Positions 24,747 through 32,851 of a stretch of 64,000 bases of DNA are shown in pieces; position 1 is the stretch's first letter; each line of letters opens with the position of its first letter. The DNA lies in contig SLLR01000061.1 in the NCBI GenBank assembly GCA_007134025.1, positions 23,183 to 87,182 on the forward strand, read 5' to 3'. Source of the DNA: Desulfuromonadaceae bacterium (lineage in GTDB: Bacteria > Desulfobacterota > Desulfuromonadia > Desulfuromonadales > Syntrophotaleaceae). A program made the translations under genes and the position numbers. Below the pieces are notes generated by a model. It worked only from the letters and a program-made list of their open reading frames with translations, ran no database searches and was not told the origin of the DNA.

Positions 24747-26153
24747 ATGAGCAGGTTTGCGGAGATTCGCCGGGACCGGCACCGCATACGGGATATTCTG
24801 GCGGCCGATGAAGGGCGGGAAAAAGTGACGGTGCGGGGCTGGACGCGCACCGTGCGCCGCGGCAAAGAGGTGACCTTTGTCGCCTTGAACGACGGTTCCT
24901 GTCTGGGGTCGCTGCAGGTGGTACTTGAGCCCGATTTGCAGGACTACGAGGCTGTTGTCCGCTGCGGCACCGGCGCCTGCCTGGAGGTGGAGGGAGCCCT
25001 GGTCGCTTCACCGGCGGCCGGTCAGCGCTGGGAGCTGTACGCCAGGCAGGTCAGGCTGCTCGGTGTCAGCGATGCCGACTATCCCCTGCAGAAAAAACGC
25101 CATTCCTTCGAATATCTTCGCTCCATGACCCACCTGCGGCCGCGAGCTAACGTCTTTGGGGCGGTTTTTCGGGTGCGCAGCGCCCTGTCCTTCGCCATTC
25201 ATGATTTTTTTCGGCAGCGGGGATTTCTCCATGTCCACACGCCGATCATCACCACCAATGATTGCGAGGGAGCCGGAGAGATGTTCCGTGTCACCACCCT
25301 CGACGCCGCCAATCCACCTCTGTTGGAAGGTGCCATCGATTGGCGGCGGGATTTTTTTGGCAGCCGAACCGGCCTGACGGTTAGTGGCCAGTTGCAGGGA
25401 GAGCTGTTTTCCGGAGCTTTTGCCGATATCTATAGCTTTGGACCGACCTTTCGGGCCGAAAACAGCAACACCAGCCGCCATGCCGCCGAATTCTGGATGA
25501 TCGAACCGGAGATGGCTTTTGCCGATCTGGCTGAAGATTGTGCTCTGGCCGAAGATTTTCTCCGTACCCTGGTCACCTTTGCCCTGCAGGAGTGCGGCGA
25601 GGATCTGGCTTTTTTCAATGAACGTATCGAACCGGGGCTGCTCGGCAAGCTCGAGGCTCTGGCCAGAGCTGAATTTCAGGTCATGACCTACAGCGAAGCG
25701 ATCCACCGCCTTGAGCGGGCCGGCCGCAGCTTTGAATTTCCGGTGGCCTGGGGTGCGGACCTGCAGTCAGAACACGAACGCTACCTGACAGAAGAAGTTG
25801 TGGGCGGCCCCCTGTTCGTCACCGACTACCCGTCCGGGATCAAGGCCTTTTACATGCGCCAGAACGACGACGGCAAGACCGTGGCGGCCATGGACCTGCT
25901 GGTTCCCCGGGTCGGCGAGATTATCGGCGGCAGTCAGCGGGAAGAACGTTTGGATGTCCTGCAACAGAAGATGACCCGCTGCGGCATCGATCCCCAAAGC
26001 CTCTGCTGGTACCTGGACAGCCGTCGCTGGGGCAGCTGCCCTCATGCCGGCTTCGGTCTCGGCTTTGAGCGGCTGCTGATGTATCTCACCGGCATGGAAA
26101 ACATTCGGGACGTGATCCCTTTTCCTCGGACACCGGGGCAGGCGCGTTTCTGA
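24747..26153 (+). CDS. asnS: Asparaginyl-tRNA synthetase
   Basis: A 468-residue class IIb synthetase that charges tRNA-Asn with asparagine. An OB-fold anticodon-binding domain (about 20-115; VTVRGWTRTVRRGKEVTFVALNDGS) precedes the catalytic domain. Class II motif 2 is FGPTFRAENSNTSRHAAEFWMIEPE and motif 3 is GFGLGFERLLMYLTGMENIRDVIPFPRTPG. The ending RDVIPFPRTPG is characteristic of AsnRS as opposed to AspRS. AAAGGAG precedes the ATG. Its presence means asparaginyl-tRNA can be made directly. Confidence 0.95.
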   Translation: MSRFAEIRRDRHRIRDILAADEGREKVTVRGWTRTVRRGKEVTFVALNDGSCLGSLQVVLEPDLQDYEAVVRCGTGACLEVEGALVASPAAGQRWELYARQVRLLGVSDADYPLQKKRHSFEYLRSMTHLRPRANVFGAVFRVRSALSFAIHDFFRQRGFLHVHTPIITTNDCEGAGEMFRVTTLDAANPPLLEGAIDWRRDFFGSRTGLTVSGQLQGELFSGAFADIYSFGPTFRAENSNTSRHAAEFWMIEPEMAFADLAEDCALAEDFLRTLVTFALQECGEDLAFFNERIEPGLLGKLEALARAEFQVMTYSEAIHRLERAGRSFEFPVAWGADLQSEHERYLTEEVVGGPLFVTDYPSGIKAFYMRQNDDGKTVAAMDLLVPRVGEIIGGSQREERLDVLQQKMTRCGIDPQSLCWYLDSRRWGSCPHAGFGLGFERLLMYLTGMENIRDVIPFPRTPGQARF

Positions 26154-26217
26154 GAACTTGAAAGTCTGGCGTTTTTCCTGTGAAGGACTCTGGGAAAACT
26201 CAAGCGAGGAGTTAACA

Positions 26218-26606
26218 ATGACGACCGATTTTACCGCAACCTTTCATGGTATTTATATTCGGGTCGAGCATCCGCGCGGCTGCGAGTTAACGGAACAGGG
26301 CGTCACCGAACTCTGGCGGAAATTGGCGGAACTCTGCGAACAACACCCGTGTTGCAAAGTGCTTTCCCTCCTGGTTGCGCCGTGAAGGCGAATGAGTATG
26401 ATGGACTCCTTTGAATCGGGAAAAGCCGCTTCACGATTGCTCTCCGGAATAAAGCTCGCCCGCTGCATGCTGGAATACGCACTCGACGAACAGAAGGAAT
26501 TTTTGCCAATGTGGCCCATAACCGGGCTTTGCGAGTAGGGGTTTCCACCGATAAACAGGCGTCTCTCGAGCGACTGGGAGTCCTCCCCTCGCAAGGTGAG
26601 GGTTAG
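26218..26606 (+). pseudogene. Decayed STAS/SpoIIAA-like protein gene (in-frame stop plus frameshift)
   Basis: Starting at an ATG with AGGAG seven nt upstream, the frame encodes MTTDFTATFHGIYIRVEHP and continues to VAP, then meets TGA at 26383-26385. The same frame continues sensibly after the stop with RRMSMMDSFESGKAASRLL and ALDEQKEF. Near 26495 a run of five T residues is one short of what the frame needs; shifting by one base restores FANVAHNRALRVGVSTDK and LERLGV to a stop at 26606. Joined, the pieces resemble small STAS-like proteins of about 125 residues. Two independent lesions point to a pseudogene; sequencing error or recoding would be alternatives. Confidence 0.75.
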
Positions 26607-26660
26607 AAAGAGACGTAAAAATTTCGGCATGTTTACGGCTGGCGAAAGGACCGATAAGTG

Positions 26661-26834
26661 ATGGAATACAAGGTAGTGGAAACCAGTCTGGTAACGGATG
26701 AAGCCCTGGAGGAGATTCTCAACCGGTGGACCGGGGCCGGGTGGCATTTTGAATGTGTCCAGTTCGCCATGCGCGAGGCCAGCAAGCGCCCCGCCATGGC
26801 CTTTGTGTTCTTTACCCGGGCGGCAGCCGATTGA
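26661..26834 (+). CDS. DUF4177-like small protein
   Basis: A 57-residue frame opening MEYKVVETSLVTDEALEEIL and continuing with NRWTGAGWHFECVQFA and a final FVFFTR motif. The pattern of an initial beta strand (YKVV), a helix and a GW-containing turn fits the small DUF4177 family, whose function is unknown. GAAAGGA lies 11 nt before the ATG, a slightly long spacing. It follows the decayed STAS-like gene by about 55 bp on the same strand and could be the surviving partner of that unit. Confidence 0.65.
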   Translation: MEYKVVETSLVTDEALEEILNRWTGAGWHFECVQFAMREASKRPAMAFVFFTRAAAD

Positions 26835-26891
26835 GACGGCCGCAAACCCTGGCTTTGGTGTGTGGAACAAGGCCTGCCCCAACCTGCCCTG

Positions 26892-27068
26892 TCAGTCGTC
26901 CCACTGCTCTATATCCTCGTAAAGAACGGTCTTCTTCGGATCGGATGAAGGGGTCGCTCCACAGATCTGGCAAGCCGGCTCCAGAGGCTCATCCTCGCTC
27001 AATTCCGTGGCGACCATTTCAACGGGGGTTCCGGTGCAGTTGCAATACCATTTACGAACGATGCTCAT
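26892..27068 (-). CDS. Small zinc-ribbon-like protein
   Basis: A 58-residue frame starting MSIVRKWYCNCTGTPVEM. It contains CNC and CQIC pairs that could bind one zinc or iron ion, and an acidic C-terminus (LYEDIEQWDD). The ATG at 27068 is followed by the conserved-looking part; its ribosome-binding site is weak (AAAGAAA). It is on the same strand as trpS, 183 bp downstream of it. No named family is recognised. Confidence 0.6.
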   Translation of the reverse strand: MSIVRKWYCNCTGTPVEMVATELSEDEPLEPACQICGATPSSDPKKTVLYEDIEQWDD

Positions 27069-27251
27069 AGGATTTCTTTCTTTAGGGGGAAACAAAACGT
27101 TTTGGTCAGGCCATGGGACCCAACAGAAAAAGGAGCAAAGATACAAAGGGTATCTTTCCCCCTGCTGTCACTATAACAGAAGACCGCAGGTGAACTGAAC
27201 AAAAGGCTCAAGCCAGTTGGTTTATCGTTTAAAAACCGGCGAGTTGGCTGT

Positions 27252-28217
27252 TCAGTAATTCAGGCCGGTCTTTTTTCGGACTTTGCGCAAGGTCCGGGCG
27301 GCCACCTGTCGGGCCTTTTCGGCGCCCCGGGAGAGAATGCACCGCAATTCCTCCTTGTCGGCCAACAGGGCCTTGCGCCGCTCGGTGTAGGGGGCGAAAA
27401 AGTCGCGCACCGTTTCAAACAATTCCTGCTTAACCTCACCGTAGCCGAGACCGCCGGCCAGGTAGCGCCGGCGCAGGGCCGACTCCTGTTCTTTGTCGAG
27501 GAACAGCCGGAAGATCTGAAACACGTTACAGGAGTCTGGATCCTTGGGCTCTTCTACCGGAGTCGGATCGGTGACGATGCGCATGATCTGCTTGCGCAGG
27601 GGCTTTTCATCAAGAAACAGATCGATGGTGTTCTTGTAGCTCTTGCTCATTTTCTGGCCGTCGAGACCCGGCACCGTGGCCACCTGGTCGTCGATCTCCG
27701 CCTCCGGCAGGGTGAAGATATCGCCGTACTCGTTGTTGAATTTGATGGCGATGTCGCGAGTCACCTCGACATGCTGTTTCTGGTCCTTGCCCACAGGAAC
27801 CTTTTCGCTCTGGAACAGCAGAATGTCCGCGGACATGAGCACCGGATAGGCGAACAGCCCGTGATTGGCGGCGATGCCCCGAGCAATCTTGTCCTTGTAA
27901 CTGTGGCAACGCTCCAGCAGCCCCATGGGGGTGAAGTTGGACAGAATCCAGGTCAGTTCCTGGACTTCCGGGACGTCGGACTGAACCCAGAACAGGCTTT
28001 TCTCAGGGTCCAGCCCCAGAGCCAGAAAGTTGGCCGCCGCTTCCAGGGTGCCTCCGGCGAGAGCCTTGCCGTCGCTGACACTGGTCATGGCATGGTAATT
28101 GGCGATGAAACAGTACAGTTCCTGCTGCTCCTGGTAGGCGACCATTTTCTTCATCATGCCGAAGTAGTTGCCCAGATGCAGGGAGCCGGAAGGTTGAATG
28201 CCGGAAAGAACGCGCAT
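27252..28217 (-). CDS. trpS: Tryptophanyl-tRNA synthetase
   Basis: A 321-residue class I synthetase of the compact bacterial type, charging tRNA-Trp. The HIGH-equivalent motif is PSGSLHLGN (residues 8-16) and the KMSKS motif occurs as GLDGQKMSKSYKNTI. Other family sequences are MSADILLFQSEKVPVGKDQKQHVEVTRD split across the catalytic fold. GAGG lies eight nt before the ATG at 28217, while an upstream in-frame extension lacks support. The leader holds a rho-independent terminator about 90 nt before the start, which suggests attenuation control. Confidence 0.94.
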   Translation of the reverse strand: MRVLSGIQPSGSLHLGNYFGMMKKMVAYQEQQELYCFIANYHAMTSVSDGKALAGGTLEAAANFLALGLDPEKSLFWVQSDVPEVQELTWILSNFTPMGLLERCHSYKDKIARGIAANHGLFAYPVLMSADILLFQSEKVPVGKDQKQHVEVTRDIAIKFNNEYGDIFTLPEAEIDDQVATVPGLDGQKMSKSYKNTIDLFLDEKPLRKQIMRIVTDPTPVEEPKDPDSCNVFQIFRLFLDKEQESALRRRYLAGGLGYGEVKQELFETVRDFFAPYTERRKALLADKEELRCILSRGAEKARQVAARTLRKVRKKTGLNY

Positions 28218-28307
28218 GGTCGATACCTCGTTGCCGGTTATGGAAGGCGAAACGGTGGTGGCCCAACCGCTCACTCTGTCCCTTGCCGGTAAAAACAGCA
28301 GAAGTCA

Positions 28308-28339
28308 AAAAGCCGCGGTCCGTCAGGGCCGCGGCTTTT
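28308..28339 (-). terminator. Intrinsic terminator in the trpS leader
   Basis: AAAAGCCGCGG (28308-28318) and CCGCGGCTTTT (28329-28339) pair perfectly over 11 bp around a 10-nt loop; on the minus strand the stem is followed by T residues. It lies 90 nt upstream of trpS on the trpS-coding strand. It is symmetric enough to work on the plus strand too, but no plus-strand gene precedes it. Confidence 0.75.
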
Positions 28340-28612
28340 GTGGTTATCTCCATCGCCCCGTGTCGCCGGCGACGGGTTCAGGTCACGAACCGCCTCAGGT
28401 CGAGAGGTCTCACCGTCACTAACAGGACGCAGGGACTGTCGAAACGTACTGAATTTTCAAGGTGACCGGAGATGCTGACTTGAAACAGTGCAAAGGGTCT
28501 CAGGGGCGGCCCCTGACAAGCACCGGGCCAACCGAAAACACCGTATCATCGGCTTGCGAGACCACGAGACTAACAGTTCCAGCGCAGGCCGTCAATGATC
28601 AAATACCCCTTC
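28340..28612 (-). other. Gene-free stretch upstream of trpS, possible structured leader or ncRNA
   Basis: About 270 bp without a supported reading frame. On the minus strand a modest promoter candidate is TTGACG (plus 28590-28595), 17 bp, TAGTCT (plus 28567-28572), which would produce an RNA of roughly 250 nt ending at the terminator at 28308-28339. A TCAGGGG-CGG-CCCCTGA hairpin (28500-28516) and a CCTC/GAGG hairpin near 28400 are visible. The T-box GGGTGG-ACCGCG element is absent, and no leader peptide with tandem tryptophan codons was found. Confidence 0.4.
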
Positions 28613-28852
28613 TCAAGGCTCTTTAAGGCCCGCCGGATTTGACATCGAAAACAGGCCGGCCATTCGCAGCAACTGTTGCGGATCGAGACCGCTTTGTTGC
28701 AGCAGTTCGAAAAATACGGGAAACAATTGCAGCAGAAAAGTCTGATCCTGGATAGCCTCGCGGACCAGTTCGGGCATGATCTCAAGTAGCAGAGCCTTGC
28801 GGCTGTCGCTGTCAAGATTTCTCAGAGCGCTGCTGAGATCTTCCGGGGTCAT
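28613..28852 (-). CDS. Small helical protein encoded directly after lon
   Basis: A 79-residue protein starting MTPEDLSSALRNLDSDSRKA and made of amphipathic helices (LLEIMPELVREAIQDQTFLLQLF, VFFELLQQSGLDPQQLLRMAG). It has no cysteines, signal peptide or membrane helix. The ATG is 2 bp beyond the lon stop codon and GGAG sits eight nt upstream, inside the lon gene, so the two are probably translated together. No family is recognised; a role with Lon, for example as adaptor, is only a guess from position. Confidence 0.7.
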   Translation of the reverse strand: MTPEDLSSALRNLDSDSRKALLLEIMPELVREAIQDQTFLLQLFPVFFELLQQSGLDPQQLLRMAGLFSMSNPAGLKEP

Positions 28853-28854
28853 GG

Positions 28855-31332
28855 TCAAATCTCCTGGCGGCTGTTGACGGGCCAGTCCTCTCCAAAAGCG
28901 ATCCGGCAGACGTCCCGGTAGTCTCGGGCGAAATACACTTCGAGACCCTCTTTGAGATAGTCGGGCAGCTCGTCGAAATTTTTCCGGTTTTCTTCAGGGA
29001 AAATAACGGTTTTTAATCCCGCCCGGCGCACCGCGATGGTCTTTTCTTTGACTCCGCCGATGGGCAGAACCCTTCCGGAAAGAGTCAGCTCGCCGGTCAT
29101 GCCGAGCTTGGGCAGTACCGGTTTGCCGGTGATCATCGACAACAAGGCGGTGGTCATGGTAATTCCCGCCGAAGGGCCGTCTTTGGGGGTGGCTCCGGCA
29201 GGCACGTGCAGGTGCACGAAGTGCTTGTCGAAGTATTCGGGATCGGCTCCGAAGTCCCGCAGGTGAGCCATGATGTAAGAATAGGCGATCTCGCTGCTCT
29301 CGACCATGACGTTGCCGAGTTGGCCGGTCTGTTTGAACCCCTTGTTTTTGCTCGGCATGGCGGTGGCCTCGATCTGCAGGGTGGCCCCCCCCCTGGCCGT
29401 CCAGGCCAGGCCGGTAACGACTCCCGGCACCCCTTCGAAGACCTCTTCCTTGGAGAAAACCTCCTTGCCCAGATACTCTTCCACCTGCTGCTTGCCGATG
29501 ACAATCCGTTCAGTCCGGCCCTCGGCAAAGGCCATGGCCGCCTTGCGCATGATTTTCTTGATCAGGTTTTCCAGGGAGCGCACGCCAGCTTCCCGAGCAT
29601 AGCCGTCGATGATGGTGCGCAGCGCATCCTTGCGGATGCTGACCTGCGATTTGTCCAGACCATGGTTTTGCAGGGCCTTTGGGATCAGGTAGCGGCGGGC
29701 GATCTCGAGTTTTTCCTCGAGAATGTATCCGGCCAGGCGGATGACCTCCATGCGATCGAGAAGCGGCCCGGGAATGCTGTCCAGGGTGTTGGCTGTGGCT
29801 ACAAACAGTACGTTGGACAGATCGAAGGGCACGTCCAGGTAATGATCGCGAAAGGTGGCGTTCTGCTCCGGATCGAGAACCTCAAGCAGGGCCGAAGCCG
29901 GGTCCCCCTGAAAAGAGGCGCCGATCTTGTCGATTTCATCCAGCATCAGCAGGGCATTGGCGGTGCCGGCGCTCTTCATGGCCTGGATAAAGCGACCGGG
30001 CATGGCGCCGATATAGGTGCGGCGGTGACCCTTGATCTCGGCTTCGTCCCGCATGCCGCCAAGGGAAAAGCGGTAGAAGGAGCGATTCAGGGCGCTGGCT
30101 ATGCTTTTACCCACCGAGGTCTTGCCAACCCCTGGAGGACCCACCAGGCAGATGATGGAACCGGAGATGTCGCCCTTCATTTTACCCACGGCGATAAATT
30201 CCAGAATCCGGTCCTTGACATCCTTGAGACCGTAGTGGTCCCGGTCGAGAATCTTGCGCGCCCGGCCCAGATCGTAGGAATCCTTGCTGAACTTGCCCCA
30301 GGGAAGAATAGTCAGCCAATCCAGATAGTTGCGGCACACATTGTATTCAGGAGAAGAAGGCTCCAGCAGGCGCAGCTTCTCGATCTCTTCGTCGATGGTC
30401 TTGGCCGCTTCCTCGTTAAGCTTCAGCTTCTCCAGGCGTTTCTGGAATTTTTCTATTTCGCTGGTTTTGCCTTCTTTTTCCAGGCCGAGTTCCTTTTTGA
30501 TTTCCTTGAGTTGCTCGCGGAGGAAAAAGTCCCGCTGCTGCTTGGAAACCTTGGCCTCGATCTGCTTGGAAATCTTGGTCTGCAGTCGCGAGACCTCCAG
30601 CTCTTTTTTCAGCAGCACCAGCACCTTGTCGATGCGTTTGCGCACGTCGAAGGTTTCCAGAATCTGCTGCAGTTCCGGTCCGTCACTGGAGGTCAGGTTG
30701 GCGGCGAAATCGGACAGTCGTCCCGGGTCGTCCATGCTCTGGCGGTTGAGGAACAGCTTGATCTCCTCAGAATACAGGGGGTTGATCTGGACAAGTTCCT
30801 TCAGCGCGGTAATGATGGCCATGGAATAGGCCTGCAACTCGGAATTGACGGACAATTCCGCTGTAAAATGGTATCGAACGCGGGCGAAAAGACCCTGGGG
30901 AGAGGGGAGCACTTCGGTGACGCTGAAGCGCTCCAGACAGTTCATCAGCAGGTGAATGCTGTTTTCGTCCGAATGCAGCACCTTCATGATCTTTCCAACC
31001 ACGCCAATACGATACATGTTTTCGGGTGAGTCGGGCTCTTCCGGGTCTCTGGCCAGCACAAAGCCGAGAGTTTTGGTGGTGCTTTCCGCTGCCTGCCGGG
31101 CCATGGCCAGCTGAGGCTTGCCGCTCAGAACCATGGGAACCAGGGTGCCGGGAAAGGCGGGGCGCGGCCTTAGCAGAATGATCGGCAGCACCGGCGGCAA
31201 CGAGTCGCTGGCCAGGACCAGGGCATCACCCTGATGACCTGCTTCGTCTTCCTCCGATTCGGATTCGACAAGGCTGCCGTCGCTGTCGAGATAAAGAAAG
31301 CTGTTTTCCGAGTTTTCCTGTTCGTCACTCAT
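28855..31332 (-). CDS. lon: ATP-dependent Lon protease
   Basis: An 825-residue LonA protease that degrades damaged and regulatory proteins in the cytoplasm. An acidic N-terminal extension (residues 1-40, SESEEDEAGHQ) precedes the LON substrate-binding domain (about 48-240, LPIILLRPRPAFPGTLVPMV). The AAA+ module has Walker A GPPGVGKTS and Walker B MLDEIDKI, and the protease domain has the catalytic Ser near residue 721 in DGPSAG and Lys near 764 in GGVKEK. AAGGAG precedes the ATG. It follows the T2SS operon by about 110 bp with its own promoter candidate, and overlaps a small gene at its 3' end. Confidence 0.95.
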   Translation of the reverse strand: MSDEQENSENSFLYLDSDGSLVESESEEDEAGHQGDALVLASDSLPPVLPIILLRPRPAFPGTLVPMVLSGKPQLAMARQAAESTTKTLGFVLARDPEEPDSPENMYRIGVVGKIMKVLHSDENSIHLLMNCLERFSVTEVLPSPQGLFARVRYHFTAELSVNSELQAYSMAIITALKELVQINPLYSEEIKLFLNRQSMDDPGRLSDFAANLTSSDGPELQQILETFDVRKRIDKVLVLLKKELEVSRLQTKISKQIEAKVSKQQRDFFLREQLKEIKKELGLEKEGKTSEIEKFQKRLEKLKLNEEAAKTIDEEIEKLRLLEPSSPEYNVCRNYLDWLTILPWGKFSKDSYDLGRARKILDRDHYGLKDVKDRILEFIAVGKMKGDISGSIICLVGPPGVGKTSVGKSIASALNRSFYRFSLGGMRDEAEIKGHRRTYIGAMPGRFIQAMKSAGTANALLMLDEIDKIGASFQGDPASALLEVLDPEQNATFRDHYLDVPFDLSNVLFVATANTLDSIPGPLLDRMEVIRLAGYILEEKLEIARRYLIPKALQNHGLDKSQVSIRKDALRTIIDGYAREAGVRSLENLIKKIMRKAAMAFAEGRTERIVIGKQQVEEYLGKEVFSKEEVFEGVPGVVTGLAWTARGGATLQIEATAMPSKNKGFKQTGQLGNVMVESSEIAYSYIMAHLRDFGADPEYFDKHFVHLHVPAGATPKDGPSAGITMTTALLSMITGKPVLPKLGMTGELTLSGRVLPIGGVKEKTIAVRRAGLKTVIFPEENRKNFDELPDYLKEGLEVYFARDYRDVCRIAFGEDWPVNSRQEI

Positions 31333-31374
31333 GAAATTTGATCTCCTTGCAAGAGGCCGTAATGGACTCCAGGG

Positions 31375-31403
31375 AAGCTAATCATTGCGAGCAGGAAAGT
31401 CAA
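31375..31403 (-). promoter_or_regulatory. Putative sigma-70 promoter of lon
   Basis: On the minus strand TTGACT (plus 31398-31403) and TAGCTT (plus 31375-31380) are 17 bp apart, about 40 bp before the lon start. An ACCGCCG/CGGCGGT stem just upstream (plus about 31403-31432) may end the gsp transcript. No sigma-32 type heat-shock sequence (CTTGAA/CCCCAT) was seen. Confidence 0.45.
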
Positions 31404-31445
31404 CCGCCGGACTCCGGAATCGTCGGCGGTGGGACAGAAAATATT

Positions 31446-32315
31446 TCAGCGCAGTGCCGGTTGCCGCAGGCTCCCCGACAGACGAAGACTGCGTCCGCCA
31501 TCCGCGGTGCCGCTGCCGAGCAGGTCCAGCAGCTCCCGTAGATTGGGATCCAGCGTGTCGCCGGGGCGCAGTTCCAGGGTCAAGTTAAGGCGGGTGGCGG
31601 CCAGGGAAGGGCCGAGCAGCAGGGTGCCCTGTCCCCGTCCCTCCAGTGCGCCCCCTTGCAGAGACAGTTCCCGCACGTTCAGTGTGGCTCCCTGTCCTTC
31701 GACCCGCAGGTGCAAACGGCCCAGGTCAAGGCGACCTTCGGCGACTCCGTAAGCTTCCAGTCCGGCAAGCTGGATCTGTTCCAGGGTCAGCTCCAGCTGT
31801 CGTTCTCCCGGCAGATCCAGGGGAAGCCTCCCCTCAAAGTGGCCGCTGCTCATAGTCCCTTGCAGGATCGGGCCGGATTCGGCTCCGAGAACTTCCCGCA
31901 CCGGAATCCCCTTGGCTTTGACTAGCGTCTCGCCGTTGCGGCGAAGGTTTCCGGTCAGGGTGCCGCCGTGAAGTTCGGCTCGAAAGCGCAGGCCGGGGCG
32001 GTCGCCGGCCAGGGAAAGCCAGAGCGGGACGACACGCAGTTGTCGCAGGGGCAGTTCCCGGCGGGGAGATTCGCTGATCAGCAGATCCGCCCTGGGGAAG
32101 TACAGGCCGGGGGGGAACAGTAGCGTCGGCGGCTCCAGGCGGATTTCCACCAGGCCCGCCTGGGTCATTTCTTGTTGCAGGCGGTCCCGCAGGGTCTGGC
32201 GGGGAAAGGCGCGATAGTAGACGGTCAGTGCGGCAATCAGCAGCAGTACACACATTCCCAGCCACCGGCCGGTGCGGCGACCGCAACAACGGCTAAGGGT
32301 AGCCATGACGGTCAT
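31446..32315 (-). CDS. gspN: Type II secretion system protein GspN
   Basis: A 289-residue inner-membrane protein with one N-terminal helix (WLGMCVLLLIAALTVYY) and a long periplasmic part rich in beta strands built on repeated LxLxGxxLxG-like units (RFRAELHGGTLTGNLRRNG, LQGGALEGRGQGTLLLG). This AsmA-like pattern is typical of GspN, an accessory T2SS component of uncertain role that is missing in many systems. Its start overlaps the gspM stop (ATGA) and it is the last gsp gene of the operon. Confidence 0.85.
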   Translation of the reverse strand: MTVMATLSRCCGRRTGRWLGMCVLLLIAALTVYYRAFPRQTLRDRLQQEMTQAGLVEIRLEPPTLLFPPGLYFPRADLLISESPRRELPLRQLRVVPLWLSLAGDRPGLRFRAELHGGTLTGNLRRNGETLVKAKGIPVREVLGAESGPILQGTMSSGHFEGRLPLDLPGERQLELTLEQIQLAGLEAYGVAEGRLDLGRLHLRVEGQGATLNVRELSLQGGALEGRGQGTLLLGPSLAATRLNLTLELRPGDTLDPNLRELLDLLGSGTADGGRSLRLSGSLRQPALR

Positions 32316-32851
32316 GAGAGCCTCCGATAGCTGGCGAAGACAAGGGTCACATCGAGCAGCGCCCGATCGTCAAAGCGGTTGCGTAGCCGCAAGGATTTGA
32401 CCTGCATCGGAGCCGGCGCTCTTTCGATGGCGACCAGCAGCTGCACGAGTTGATCAAGACGAATGCGCTCCAGGCGAACTTCCACCGCTTCTTCACGAAA
32501 CTCCTCCATCATGGCTCCCGGCTGCGGACGCATGGATATGAGGCGGTCGCGGCCCGCCAGGCGAGTGCTGGTGGCTTCGACGAAAGTCAGCAGGGAAAAA
32601 TCCCCGGCCGCGTCCAGCCGCCGTTCGCCAGCCGCTGTCTGCTGCTGCAACTGCCGGTACTCGCGGCTCAGCTGCTGCAGCTCCGAAAGCTGCCGACGGC
32701 GGGAGGCGATCTGCGTGTCGAGACGTGCCAGAGTCGCCCGGTAAGGTTGCAGGATCCCGAAGATCAGGACCGCAAGGGCGATGACCAGCGCCGCCGCCAG
32801 CAGCATCAGCCGCTCTCTTTGACTGAGATCCTGTAGAAACTTGAGATTCAT
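32312..32851 (-). CDS. gspM: Type II secretion system protein GspM
   Basis: A 179-residue bitopic protein. A short cytoplasmic start (MNLKFLQDLSQRER) is followed by one membrane helix (LMLLAAALVIALAVLIFGIL), a periplasmic coiled coil (LARLDTQIASRRRQLSELQQ) and a small ferredoxin-like domain ending in the ALLDVTLVFASYRR strand. GspM stabilises GspL in the inner-membrane platform. The gene overlaps gspL by 4 bp and gspN by 4 bp. Confidence 0.87.
   Translation of the reverse strand: MNLKFLQDLSQRERLMLLAAALVIALAVLIFGILQPYRATLARLDTQIASRRRQLSELQQLSREYRQLQQQTAAGERRLDAAGDFSLLTFVEATSTRLAGRDRLISMRPQPGAMMEEFREEAVEVRLERIRLDQLVQLLVAIERAPAPMQVKSLRLRNRFDDRALLDVTLVFASYRRLS

Noticed and set aside
28440..28520. 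GEMM (c-di-GMP) riboswitch suggested by GCAAAGG
   Set aside because: The paired conserved GCAAACC and the tetraloop-receptor elements are absent.
28218..28612. T-box riboswitch for trpS
   Set aside because: The GGGTGG-ACCGCG T-box sequence and a tryptophan specifier loop are not visible.
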